Below are positions 27,887-36,558 of a DNA stretch of 64,000 bases, one piece after another. The stretch spans positions 62,001 to 126,000 of the forward strand of contig NZ_LIWB01000005.1 of assembly GCF_001905725.1 (NCBI RefSeq). Direction: 5' to 3'. Position numbers and translations under genes: made by a program. The first letter of the stretch is position 1, and the number at the start of each line of letters is the position of its first letter. This DNA is from Streptomyces sp. CB02400 (GTDB lineage: Bacteria > Actinomycetota > Actinomycetes > Streptomycetales > Streptomycetaceae). The notes below the pieces were generated by a model. The model did no database searches and had not been told where the DNA came from. It saw nothing but the letters and a program-made list of their open reading frames with translations.

Positions 27887-28111
27887 ATGCGCGTTGCCCT
27901 GCGCCTGGTCGTCCCGGTCCTGCTCGCCACCGCCGGTGCGATGGCCTCGACGGCTCCCGCCACCGCGGTGGCCGACCCCGTCGCGACGATCGCCTGCCTG
28001 ACCGAAGCTCCCGCCGCCGCCACCGCGCTCGTCGACCCGGCGGCCCTTCGCGACCCGGCGGCCCTCCTCGACCCGGCCGGGGCGCCCGGGGTGTCGTGCC
28101 TCGCCCCCTGA
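27887..28111 (+). CDS. small secreted protein with DPAAL repeats
   Basis: A 74-residue protein with an export signal (residues 1-28: MRVALRLVVPVLLATAGAMA, cleavage probably after ATAVA). The mature part is about 46 residues and contains a short repeat, VDPAALRDPAALLDPAG, flanked by two Cys (AC and SC) that could form one disulfide. GGAG lies 8 nt before the ATG. Small and low in complexity, so moderate confidence; no family recognised. Confidence 0.6.
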   Translation: MRVALRLVVPVLLATAGAMASTAPATAVADPVATIACLTEAPAAATALVDPAALRDPAALLDPAGAPGVSCLAP

Positions 28112-28176
28112 CCCGCCCTCCCGGCGGACACCCACCCGCGAAGGCGGGTTGAGGAACCCCGGGGCTTCGGCGCAGG

Positions 28177-29370
<1,194 letters not shown>

Positions 29371-29402
29371 GCACGGTCACTCGGCCTCGGGCGATCCCCT
29401 CT

Positions 29403-29789
29403 TCACGGCCAGGTGCGCTCGATGCGGTCACGTCGTACCGCGTAGGCCGCGGGACCGCCCCTGGCCACGGCCCGGTGGATGGCCTCACGGTGTGCGTCGA
29501 ACCGCCCGACCATCTCGGCGCTGGGCAGCTGCTGGTTGTCGAGGTAGAAGAGCACCGCTTCCCGTTCGAGCACCGGTCGGATCTCCAGGTCCCGGCTCTT
29601 GATCCGGCCGTCCTTCGAGATCGGCACCCATGACTGGTCGAGGCCGTGAGCGATCCAGTCCTCGTCGGCGATGTCCTGCGCGTCGTCGGGGAAGACGTCC
29701 CCGATGCGGTGGACGGTCCAGCCGCACGCCCTCAGCCCTTCCGCGACGCGACGTCCGAGATTGCGGTCGAGGAAGAACTCAGGCGGCAA
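29403..29789 (-). CDS. PIN-like toxin of a type II toxin-antitoxin pair
   Basis: A 128-residue protein beginning PPEFFLDRNLGRRVAEGLRACGW, followed by DEDWIAHGLDQSWVPISKDGRIK. This is the DUF5615/Mut7-like PIN-like layout, in which D8 and D50/E51-type acidic residues would coordinate metal for RNase activity. TTG at 29789 lies within the last codons of the upstream DUF433 gene (11-nt overlap), the usual antitoxin-then-toxin order. Toxicity is inferred from family and position only. Confidence 0.75.
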   Translation of the reverse strand: MPPEFFLDRNLGRRVAEGLRACGWTVHRIGDVFPDDAQDIADEDWIAHGLDQSWVPISKDGRIKSRDLEIRPVLEREAVLFYLDNQQLPSAEMVGRFDAHREAIHRAVARGGPAAYAVRRDRIERTWP

Positions 29790-30438
29790 GGCGCACCACT
29801 GCCCTGCACAGCGCGTCCACCTGCTCGGGTGTCATGTCGAAGTCGTACGCGATGTCCTCGACGCTCTCCCCGGCCTCCCAGAGGTCGGTGATGGCCTTGA
29901 CCGCGACGCGGTTGGCGGCCACGACGGGCCGCCCGTGCCCGAACCTCGGGTCGATCACCACGGGGACGGACTCCGGGTACTGCCTGAGCCGCAGACTGGA
30001 GGGGAAGTCGTCGTCGGGCTCCCAGTTCAGGTAGCGGAGGTAGCCGGAGACCACCTCGTGGATGGGCGCCTGACCGTCCCGGGCCCTGCGGAGGTCCCCC
30101 AGCCCGTGCTCGACGAAGATGTCCACGCCGTCCGTCGCGATCCGCTTCGAGACAAGGCCGTAGGGGGTGTCGAAGGCGTCCCGTACGGCGGTGGCCGCTT
30201 CCCTGATCTCGCTCATCCGCAGCCCCAGGGTGCGGAGGGAGCGGAGAACGTGCGCCTCGGCCACCGCGATGAACGGCACCGAGGGCTGTCCCTTGCGAGG
30301 CAGTGGTTCCACCTGGTGGACCAGCGGTGCCCCGGCGGCCCTGCCCTTCAGCCACGAGGTGAGCGTCGACTGCGGGATCTCCAGGTAGGAGGCCGTTTCC
30401 GTGGGGGTCAGAAGTCCGTCCCTGAACCGGTCGGTCAT
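29779..30438 (-). CDS. DUF433 antitoxin with N-terminal MerR-like helix-turn-helix
   Basis: A 219-residue protein. The N-terminus (GLLTPTETASYLEIPQSTLTSWLKG) is a MerR-like DNA-binding helix-turn-helix. The C-terminal 70 residues (VPVVIDPRFGHGRPVVAANRVAVKAITDLWEAGESVEDIAYDFDMTPEQVDALC) are a DUF433 domain, the usual partner of DUF5615-type PIN-like toxins. It would bind its own promoter and the toxin. It overlaps the toxin gene by 11 nt. ATG 30438 is used; upstream frame extension to 30660 adds no DNA-binding features. Confidence 0.82.
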   Translation of the reverse strand: MTDRFRDGLLTPTETASYLEIPQSTLTSWLKGRAAGAPLVHQVEPLPRKGQPSVPFIAVAEAHVLRSLRTLGLRMSEIREAATAVRDAFDTPYGLVSKRIATDGVDIFVEHGLGDLRRARDGQAPIHEVVSGYLRYLNWEPDDDFPSSLRLRQYPESVPVVIDPRFGHGRPVVAANRVAVKAITDLWEAGESVEDIAYDFDMTPEQVDALCRAVVRLAA

Positions 30439-30535
30439 GCCCCACCTCCTCCGTCTGTCGAGTCCGCTGCTCGATTTCGCATCGTCGCACATCAGGTTTC
30501 CCGTCCGGAGGCCGATCGCACACCCGCCTGTCGGC

Positions 30536-30958
30536 TCAGCAGGCGGCATGGAGACGGCTCTCCGGCCGGCAGCCTCGGCACCGGCCGGGTTCCGGTGCGC
30601 GGAACGCCTTGTCGCAGCCGTCGCAGGTCTGGAAGGGGAGGACGGCCGGGCGTTCGTCACGGTGTGTCGGCGAGAGGGGGGCGACGGGTAGTGGTGTCTC
30701 GCGCAGGCGGTAGGCGAGGATGCCCGCCGGACGGGTCAGGAAGTGACCGGGGAGGCCTTCGGTCAGCAGCTTGACGATCCGCACCGTTCCCAGACCCGCC
30801 GCGAGCCACCGGGAGACGGCCGGCGCCAGCCGTGCGGCCTCCTGTACGGACAGGACGAGGCGGGGGTCGACCCGACACAGTGCGGTGAGTACGGCGAGGG
30901 CCTGGGGGTCGGCGCCTCGTCGCCCCCTGAGCAAGACGGTGTGGGCGGAGGTGTCCAC
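30536..30958 (-). pseudogene. C-terminal remnant of a streptomycete helix-turn-helix protein
   Basis: A 140-residue frame from a GTG. Residues 25-90 (LCRVDPRLVLSVQEAARLAPAVSRWL and LLTEGLPGHFLTRPAGILAYRL) and the tail QTCDGCDKAFRAPEPGRCRGC with four Cys (a zinc-ribbon-like end) match the C-terminal half of a common Streptomyces helix-turn-helix protein. The N-terminal DNA-binding half is missing: an in-frame TGA lies only about five codons before the GTG. Probably truncated, but it might still be expressed; it could be a metal-binding fragment. Confidence 0.55.
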
Positions 30959-31135
30959 GGAGGCGCCGGCTCACCTGTGAAAGCCGGCCCGTCCACGCCG
31001 AAGTCGCGTAGGCGCGAGGCGTCTTCGGCGTACTAGGTGCTGTCGCCCTGCCGGTGAGTAGTCGTACTCATGCCGGAACGAGCCCTCCGGGTCACTGTGG
31101 TGATCACCGATCCGTACCGGCTTGAAGGGCCTTCG

Positions 31136-31810
31136 ATGCCGACTTCCTCTCGCTCACGTCTGCGGCGACTTCCCGTGCTCGCCACGGACGGTTGGCTCGC
31201 CCGGGGCTATCTGACCGTGTTCGCCTTCGGCGTCCTGGTCATGTTCCTCTTCCCGGAGAGCCCTTACGCCATGGGACCCATGCTGCTCACGGCGCCCCTC
31301 TCCTTCCTGCCCGTGCTCCTCCCCTTCGGGCCCGGTACCGGGGGAAGCCCGCCGGTCGAGGTGCTGGCCACCGGCCTCTGGTTCGCGTGGACCCTCCTGT
31401 GTGCCCTCGTGAACGCCGCCGCGCTCGGCGCCCTCGCCAGGAAGTCGGACCGGGCACCCTCCGTACGTCCTCGCCCGCGGGCCCCACGGGCCCCGCGGGC
31501 ACTGCTCGCGCCCGCCGTGGACAACTGGCTCGCGCGCGGCTATCTCGCCGTGGTCGCGGCGGCGCTGGGAACCTTCCTGTACGCCGTGTTCGTGTCGTCG
31601 GACCCGGGGTTCGCGGGGATATGGCCCATCATGGCCGCGGCACCGCTCAGCTTCCTCGCCCTGCTGGTGACGGCACCCGTGGAGTACTCCTCGCCCACCT
31701 GGCTGAGCTCACTGGTCTTCTCCGCCGGTGTGGTCCTGTCGGGACTGGTCAACGCCGTACTGATCGGCCTGCTCGCACACAGGCTGAGGGCCCGCCCCGC
31801 AGGGAGGTGA
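31136..31810 (+). CDS. SCO4225-type membrane protein with two homologous halves
   Basis: A 224-residue membrane protein. Each half has DNWLARGYL-like opening (DGWLARGYLTVFA and DNWLARGYLAVVA), then three hydrophobic segments with PLSFL in the middle (APLSFLPVLL, APLSFLALLV) and ends in LVNA(A/V)L(I)G. About six membrane segments result. It belongs with streptomycete SCO4225-family proteins of unknown function. Start ATG 31136 has GAAGGG 6 nt upstream; the frame extends to 31070 without conserved features. The linker of about 40 residues is Arg/Pro-rich. Confidence 0.78.
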   Translation: MPTSSRSRLRRLPVLATDGWLARGYLTVFAFGVLVMFLFPESPYAMGPMLLTAPLSFLPVLLPFGPGTGGSPPVEVLATGLWFAWTLLCALVNAAALGALARKSDRAPSVRPRPRAPRAPRALLAPAVDNWLARGYLAVVAAALGTFLYAVFVSSDPGFAGIWPIMAAAPLSFLALLVTAPVEYSSPTWLSSLVFSAGVVLSGLVNAVLIGLLAHRLRARPAGR

Positions 31811-31818
31811 GGCAGAAA

Positions 31819-31857
31819 AGAGCCCGGTCCGGACAGTGGCTGTCCGGACCGGGCTCT
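31819..31857. terminator. bidirectional hairpin terminator
   Basis: AGAGCCCGGTCCGGACAG and its exact complement CTGTCCGGACCGGGCTCT form an 18-bp perfect stem with a TGG loop, between two convergent genes (the membrane protein ending at 31810 and the YbjN gene ending at 31882). It can serve both. Confidence 0.85.
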
Positions 31858-31881
31858 CGTCACGCCATGCCTGAGGACGGA

Positions 31882-32412
31882 CTACTCGTCGTCCTCGGGC
31901 TTGTCGTCCGTCTCGTTGATCTCCTGCTCCAGGCCGAGCTGCTCGACGAGCCACTTGTCGAACTCGATCGCGGCCCGCACCCAGCTGACCGTCGACGAGA
32001 CGAAGTGCTCCAGGCTGACGCCCATGCCGATCAGCATCTGGGCCTCACCGATGAGACGGACCGTGCCGTCGTCGTGGGTGTGGGTGTAGACCTTGGGCCA
32101 CAGCGTGCGCCGGTTCCAGTCGTCGACGGACTCGAGGAGCTGGGGCTTCTCGTCGATCTGGTGCGGCCGGTCGTAGAACGTCCGGACGGAGAAGATCTGC
32201 TGGTCGCCCTCGCCACGGAACATGAAGTAGGTGCGGAACTGCTCCCACGGCGCCGCGAGGTCACCCTCGTCGTCGACGACGTACTTGAGCTCCATCTGGT
32301 CGAGGAGCTGCTTCACGAGGTCCTGATCCGGGACGACGGGGCCCGCCGGTCCTTGGGGCTGCGGCTCGGGCTGGCCCCCGAAACTGGGAATCGAGGACGG
32401 GTCGATGGACAT
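31882..32412 (-). CDS. YbjN domain protein
   Basis: A 176-residue protein with a Pro/Gln-rich N-terminus (1-28) and a YbjN/type III secretion chaperone-like fold (about 30-160): LVKQLLDQMELKYVVDDEGDL, then FRTYFMFRGEGDQQIFSVRTFY. It ends in an acidic tail (TDDKPEDDE). YbjN folds bind proteins and are linked to stress and motility in enteric bacteria; its role in Streptomyces is unknown. It lies 180 nt downstream of clpB and has its own start region. Confidence 0.85.
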   Translation of the reverse strand: MSIDPSSIPSFGGQPEPQPQGPAGPVVPDQDLVKQLLDQMELKYVVDDEGDLAAPWEQFRTYFMFRGEGDQQIFSVRTFYDRPHQIDEKPQLLESVDDWNRRTLWPKVYTHTHDDGTVRLIGEAQMLIGMGVSLEHFVSSTVSWVRAAIEFDKWLVEQLGLEQEINETDDKPEDDE

Positions 32413-32551
32413 ACTGGGACACTCCTACGTCGTCTGGCGTCCGGCCGTCGCTGAGACCAGACGTACCACCCACCCTCTCTCTCTTGCCCCGTGCCGGGCA
32501 ACCTGCCCCGGCCGACAGCCGCCGTCGAATCAGCCGTCGGTGGGAGGGCAG

Positions 32552-32587
32552 GGGTCCCGACCCGGCCCCTCGGCCGGGTCGGGACCC
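32552..32587 (-). terminator. clpB terminator hairpin
   Basis: GGGTCCCGACCCGGC and GCCGGGTCGGGACCC form a 15-bp perfect stem with a 6-nt loop, ending 5 nt beyond the clpB stop codon. Confidence 0.85.
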
Positions 32588-32592
32588 GCGGG

Positions 32593-35190
32593 CTACAGGG
32601 TCTTGCCCGTCGCCGGGCCCACCAGGAGGCCGTCCTCGAAGCGGTCCACGCGCACCGTGTCGCCGTCCTTGATCTCGCCGGCCAGGATCTCCTTGGCGAG
32701 ACGGTCGCCGATGGCGGTCTGGACGAGGCGGCGCAGGGGGCGGGCGCCGTAGGCGGGGTCCATGCCCTCCTCGGCGAGCCACTCCAGCGCCTCGGGGGTG
32801 ACGTCCAGGGTGAGGCGGCGTTCGGCGAGGCGGCGGGAGAGGGACTCCAGCTGGAGCTTCGCGATGCGTGCCAGTTCGGGCCCGGTGAGGGCCGAGAAGA
32901 CGACCAGGTCGTCGAGGCGGTTGAGGAACTCGGGCTTGAAGGAGGCCCGGACCACCTCCAGGACCTGCTCCTTCTTCTCCGCCTCGGTGGTCACCGGGTC
33001 GACCAGGTACTGGCTGCCCAGGTTGGAGGTCAGGACGAGGATGGTGTTGCGGAAGTCCACCGTGCGGCCCTGGCCGTCGGTGAGGCGGCCGTCGTCGAGG
33101 ACCTGGAGCAGGATGTCGAAGACCTCGGGGTGGGCCTTCTCGACCTCGTCGAGGAGGACGACGCTGTAGGGGCGGCGGCGGACGGCCTCGGTGAGCTGGC
33201 CGCCCTCCTCGTAGCCGACGTAGCCGGGGGGCGCGCCGACGAGGCGGGCGACGGAGTGCTTCTCGCTGTATTCCGACATGTCGATGCGGACCATCGCCCG
33301 CTCGTCGTCGAAGAGGAAGTCGGCGAGGGCCTTCGCCAGCTCGGTCTTGCCGACGCCCGTCGGGCCGAGGAAGAGGAAGGAGCCGGTGGGGCGGTCGGGG
33401 TCGGCGATGCCGGCGCGGGACCGTCGTACGGCGTCGCTCACCGCGCGTACGGCCTCGGTCTGGCCGATGAGGCGCTTGCCGAGTTCGTCCTCCATGCGGA
33501 GCAGCTTCTGGGTCTCGCCCTCCATCAGGCGGCCGGCCGGGATGCCGGTCCAGGAGGCGACGACGTCGGCGATGTCGTCGGCGCCGACCTCCTCCTTGAC
33601 CATGGTGTCCCTGGCGGCCTCCTCCTCGGCCTCGGAGGCGGCCTCCAGGTCGCGTTCCACCCCCGGGATCTCGCCGTAGAGGAGTTTGGAGGCGGTGTCG
33701 AAGTCGCCGTCGCGCTGGGCGCGTTCGGCCTGGCCGCGGAGTTCGTCGAGCTTCTCCTTCAGCTCGCCGACCCGGTTGAGGGACTGCTTCTCCTTCTCCC
33801 AGCGGGCGTTGAGGCCGCGCAGTTCCTCCTCCTTGTCGGCGAGGTCGCGGCGCAGGCGCTCCAGGCGTTCGCGGGAGGCGGCGTCGGTCTCCTTGCCGAT
33901 CGCCATTTCCTCCATCCTCAACCGGTCCACGGCGCGCTGGAGTTCGTCGATCTCGACCGGCGAGGAGTCGATCTCCATGCGGAGGCGGCTGGCGGCCTCG
34001 TCGACGAGGTCGATGGCCTTGTCGGGGAGGAAGCGGGAGGTGATGTAGCGGTCGGAGAGGGTGGCGGCGGCGACGAGGGCGCTGTCGGCGATCTGGACCT
34101 TGTGGTGGGCCTCGTAGCGGCCCTTGAGTCCGCGGAGGATGGCGATGGAGTCCTCGACGGTCGGTTCGGCGACGAGGACCTGCTGGAAGCGGCGCTCCAG
34201 TGCCGGGTCCTTCTCGATGCGTTCGCGGTACTCGTCGAGGGTGGTGGCGCCGACCATGCGGAGTTCGCCGCGGGCGAGCATGGGCTTGAGCATGTTGCCG
34301 GCGTCCATCGCGGAGTCGCCGCCGGCGCCGGCGCCGACGACGGTGTGGAGTTCGTCGATGAAGGTGATGATCTGGCCGTCGGAGTCCTTGATCTCGGCGA
34401 GGACGGTCTTCAGCCGCTCCTCGAACTCACCCCGGTACTTGGCGCCGGCGACCATGGCGCCGAGGTCGAGGGCGACGAGCCGCTTGTTCTTCAGCGACTC
34501 GGGGACGTCGCCCTTGACGATGCGCTGGGCGAGGCCTTCGACGACGGCGGTCTTGCCGACGCCGGGCTCGCCGATCAGCACCGGGTTGTTCTTGGTGCGG
34601 CGGGACAGGACCTGCACCACGCGCCGGATCTCCTGGTCGCGTCCGATGACGGGGTCGAGCCTGCCCTCGCGGGCGGAGGCGGTGAGGTCGGTGCCGAACT
34701 TCTCCAGGGCCTTGTACTGGCCCTCGGGGTCGGCGGTGGTCACCCTGCGTGCTCCGCGCGCCTTCTGGAAGGCGTCCTGGAGCTTCTTCGCGGTGGCGCC
34801 CTGCCGGGTGAGGACCTCGCCGGCGGCTCCGCCCTTGGCGGCGGTGCCGATGAGGAGGTGTTCGGTGGAGAGGTACTCGTCGCCGAGGTCGCGGGCGCGG
34901 GACTGGGCGTCCGCGATGACGGCGAGCAGTTCACGGTTGGGCTGGGGTGGTGCGACGGTGGACCCGGTGACGCTCGGCAGGCCGGCGAGGACGCGCTCGG
35001 CCCCGGAGCGTACGGCGGCCTGGTCGGCGTCGACCGCGGCGAGCAGGTCCGTGATGTTCTCGTTCTCCTGCCCGGCGAGCAGGGAGAGCAGCAGGTGGGC
35101 GGGGGTGAGGTCGGGGTGTCCCTCGGTCACGGCCCGGTTCCCTGCGGCCTGGATCGCTTCCCGGCTCCGGTTGGTCAGCTCGGCGTCCAC
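32593..35190 (-). CDS. clpB: ClpB disaggregase chaperone
   Basis: An 865-residue AAA+ protein that pulls proteins out of aggregates with DnaK. The N-domain (1-150) has [17 protein letters not shown]. Nucleotide-binding domain 1 has GEPGVGKT near residue 206; the coiled-coil middle domain (about 395-530) is Glu/Arg-rich with [15 protein letters not shown]; domain 2 has GPTGVGKT near 607, and the C-terminus is typical. Start GTG 35190 has AAGGAGG about 10 nt upstream. A HAIR operator at 35259-35279 shows HspR control. The 36-nt hairpin follows the stop. It acts with DnaK-DnaJ-GrpE encoded 8-10 kb away. Confidence 0.98.
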   Translation of the reverse strand: MDAELTNRSREAIQAAGNRAVTEGHPDLTPAHLLLSLLAGQENENITDLLAAVDADQAAVRSGAERVLAGLPSVTGSTVAPPQPNRELLAVIADAQSRARDLGDEYLSTEHLLIGTAAKGGAAGEVLTRQGATAKKLQDAFQKARGARRVTTADPEGQYKALEKFGTDLTASAREGRLDPVIGRDQEIRRVVQVLSRRTKNNPVLIGEPGVGKTAVVEGLAQRIVKGDVPESLKNKRLVALDLGAMVAGAKYRGEFEERLKTVLAEIKDSDGQIITFIDELHTVVGAGAGGDSAMDAGNMLKPMLARGELRMVGATTLDEYRERIEKDPALERRFQQVLVAEPTVEDSIAILRGLKGRYEAHHKVQIADSALVAAATLSDRYITSRFLPDKAIDLVDEAASRLRMEIDSSPVEIDELQRAVDRLRMEEMAIGKETDAASRERLERLRRDLADKEEELRGLNARWEKEKQSLNRVGELKEKLDELRGQAERAQRDGDFDTASKLLYGEIPGVERDLEAASEAEEEAARDTMVKEEVGADDIADVVASWTGIPAGRLMEGETQKLLRMEDELGKRLIGQTEAVRAVSDAVRRSRAGIADPDRPTGSFLFLGPTGVGKTELAKALADFLFDDERAMVRIDMSEYSEKHSVARLVGAPPGYVGYEEGGQLTEAVRRRPYSVVLLDEVEKAHPEVFDILLQVLDDGRLTDGQGRTVDFRNTILVLTSNLGSQYLVDPVTTEAEKKEQVLEVVRASFKPEFLNRLDDLVVFSALTGPELARIAKLQLESLSRRLAERRLTLDVTPEALEWLAEEGMDPAYGARPLRRLVQTAIGDRLAKEILAGEIKDGDTVRVDRFEDGLLVGPATGKTL

Positions 35191-35258
35191 GTGTCCGTTC
35201 TCCTCCTTGCGGTGACCCTTCAGCGGCCTTCGCGGCTGACTCGGTCAGCGTACACAAA

Positions 35259-35279
35259 CTTGAGTCTATTCCACTCAAG
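35259..35279 (-). promoter_or_regulatory. HAIR operator of clpB (HspR binding site)
   Basis: CTTGAGT-CTATTCC-ACTCAAG is an exact match to the HspR-associated inverted repeat, CTTGAGT-N7-ACTCAAG, known from Streptomyces dnaK and clpB. It lies 69 nt upstream of the clpB start, in the position expected for repression of the clpB promoter. Confidence 0.95.
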
Positions 35280-35318
35280 GTGGCGGACGGGAGTGCGGCG
35301 GGGACTAAGTTCCGGTCC

Positions 35319-35735
35319 ATGGCCACCTCGTACTCGGTAGATCCGGGCGATCCGGACGCGTCGTATCTCAGCTTCTGGCGCGAGAAGCACCTGTGCACAC
35401 TGACCACCCTCCGTCCGGACGGCACCCCGCACGTGGTGCCCGTCGCGGTGACGTACGACCCCGTGGCGCGCCTTGCCCGGGTGGTCGCGAACAAGTCGAG
35501 CGCGAAGGTGCGGCACGTGCTGGCGGCGGGGGACGGTGGCGCCCTCGTCGCGGCGTGCCAGGTGGACGGCCGGCGGTGGGCGACGCTGGAGGGGCGGGCG
35601 GTGGTCCGTACGGAGCGGGAGCGGGTCGCCGAGGCGGAGCGGCGGTACGCGGAGCGCTACGGGCGGACGCCGCGGCCGAATCCGTCGCGGGTGGTCATCG
35701 AGATCGCGCTCACGCGCGCGATGGGGCGCGGGTGA
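35319..35735 (+). CDS. PPOX-class F420- or FMN-dependent oxidoreductase
   Basis: A 138-residue split-barrel protein of the pyridoxamine 5'-phosphate oxidase-like superfamily. LSFWREKHLCTLTTLRPDGTPHVVPV and VTYDPVARLARVVAN match the F420/FMN-binding beta-barrel, and KSSAKVRHVLAAGDGGALVAACQVDGRRWATLEGRA follows. In actinobacteria such proteins often use F420. ATG at 35319 is chosen over 35280, which adds a non-conserved N-terminus. Divergent from clpB across 128 nt; part of its promoter may overlap the HAIR site. Confidence 0.85.
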   Translation: MATSYSVDPGDPDASYLSFWREKHLCTLTTLRPDGTPHVVPVAVTYDPVARLARVVANKSSAKVRHVLAAGDGGALVAACQVDGRRWATLEGRAVVRTERERVAEAERRYAERYGRTPRPNPSRVVIEIALTRAMGRG

Positions 35736-35819
35736 GGCCTGCCCTGCGGTTCGTACACCGAGCGATGACTTCCGGCCATCGCGCGATCGGGTCGATACCC
35801 GGAAATGTCCCGGAAAACT

Positions 35820-35860
35820 GCAGCGGCGTCACCGTGTTCAGGTCACGGTGACGCCGCTGC
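35820..35860. terminator. strong hairpin between convergent genes
   Basis: GCAGCGGCGTCACCGTG and CACGGTGACGCCGCTGC are exact complements (17 bp) around the loop TTCAGGT. It lies between the PPOX gene ending at 35735 and the convergent Rieske-like gene ending at 35904 and can end both transcripts. Confidence 0.85.
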
Positions 35861-35903
35861 GGGGGGAAGCACCTGCGCGATCTTTTACGACGGGGGAATC
35901 GCG

Positions 35904-36239
35904 TCAGGCACTGCGGGGGGTGGCCGAGATGGTCCGGGGGACAGGGGAGTCCGACTCCACCTGCCGGTGGTCCCGCTGGTCCAGGTTCACAAAGATCATT
36001 CCGTACCGGATGGCACACCGTACGGGCTTCGGTGCCCCCCTGGGCCGCCGCAGGCACCGGTACGCCCGTACGTCCCCGTCCTCGTCGCGGGTGACGACGA
36101 CCGGCTCACCGAAGACGGTCACCATCAACGAGTCACCGCTGTGGGGGATGGCGGTGACCAGATCGATGAAGTGCCATCCGGACCGGTAGGCGGTCGCCAT
36201 CTCCCGGCGGAAGGAGCGGTCGTCGGGTGGAGTAGTCAT
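35904..36239 (-). CDS. Rieske-like protein lacking iron-sulfur ligands
   Basis: A 111-residue protein. RSGWHFIDLVTAIPHSGDS, VTVFGEPVVVTRDEDGDVRAY and the following stretch have the layout of the start of a Rieske domain of aromatic-ring dioxygenases (GWH, GEPVVVxRDxDG). But where the CxHRG motif should stand, the protein has YRCLRRPRG (His replaced by Arg), and the second CxxH motif is replaced by VRCAIRYGMIFVNLD, which instead resembles the segment after the Rieske domain. It looks like an internally deleted Rieske protein unlikely to bind a cluster. ATG lies 1 nt after the stop of the DSVW peptide gene, so the two are coupled. Confidence 0.65.
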   Translation of the reverse strand: MTTPPDDRSFRREMATAYRSGWHFIDLVTAIPHSGDSLMVTVFGEPVVVTRDEDGDVRAYRCLRRPRGAPKPVRCAIRYGMIFVNLDQRDHRQVESDSPVPRTISATPRSA

Positions 36240-36240
36240 G

Positions 36241-36453
36241 TCAAGCCCACACGCTGTCATCCGTACGCGCGGGGCCGGCCCACACACTGTCGGCCATGAC
36301 CGCGTCCTCGGCGACGATCGGCGCGACGATCGGCGGCCACACGCTGTCCGCTCTGACGTCCACCTTCGCCTCGGAGAGGCCGCCCGCTATTCCGAAGGCC
36401 ACACCGACGGAGAAGGCGGCGACAAGCACCGAGCGAAGCATTTTCTTACTCAT
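36241..36453 (-). CDS. small exported peptide with three DSVW repeats
   Basis: A 70-residue protein. The N-terminus (MSKKMLRSVLVAAFSVGVAF, then GIAGG) is a signal peptide; cleavage is likely in the region AGGLSEA. The remaining 40 residues contain DSVW three times, at 36-39, 55-58 and 66-69, in the contexts RADSVWP, MADSVWAG and TDDSVWA, with the last at the extreme C-terminus. Repeats spaced 19 and 11 residues apart in a short acidic peptide suggest a precursor that is cut or modified at these units. No family is recognised. It is followed after 1 nt by the Rieske-like gene. Confidence 0.7.
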   Translation of the reverse strand: MSKKMLRSVLVAAFSVGVAFGIAGGLSEAKVDVRADSVWPPIVAPIVAEDAVMADSVWAGPARTDDSVWA

Positions 36454-36558
36454 AGTCGGCTTCGTCCTCACTTGAAGGTCCCCTCTGTCCCCCGTCCAGT
36501 ACGACGATGGCTCATTCGGGCACATCATGGCCACACGATCGGTGCATCATGTTCCTGC

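Noticed and set aside
31192..32454. 420-codon plus-strand frame through the SCO4225 protein and YbjN
   Set aside because: Another frame over two real genes; it crosses a strong terminator hairpin and has no family match.
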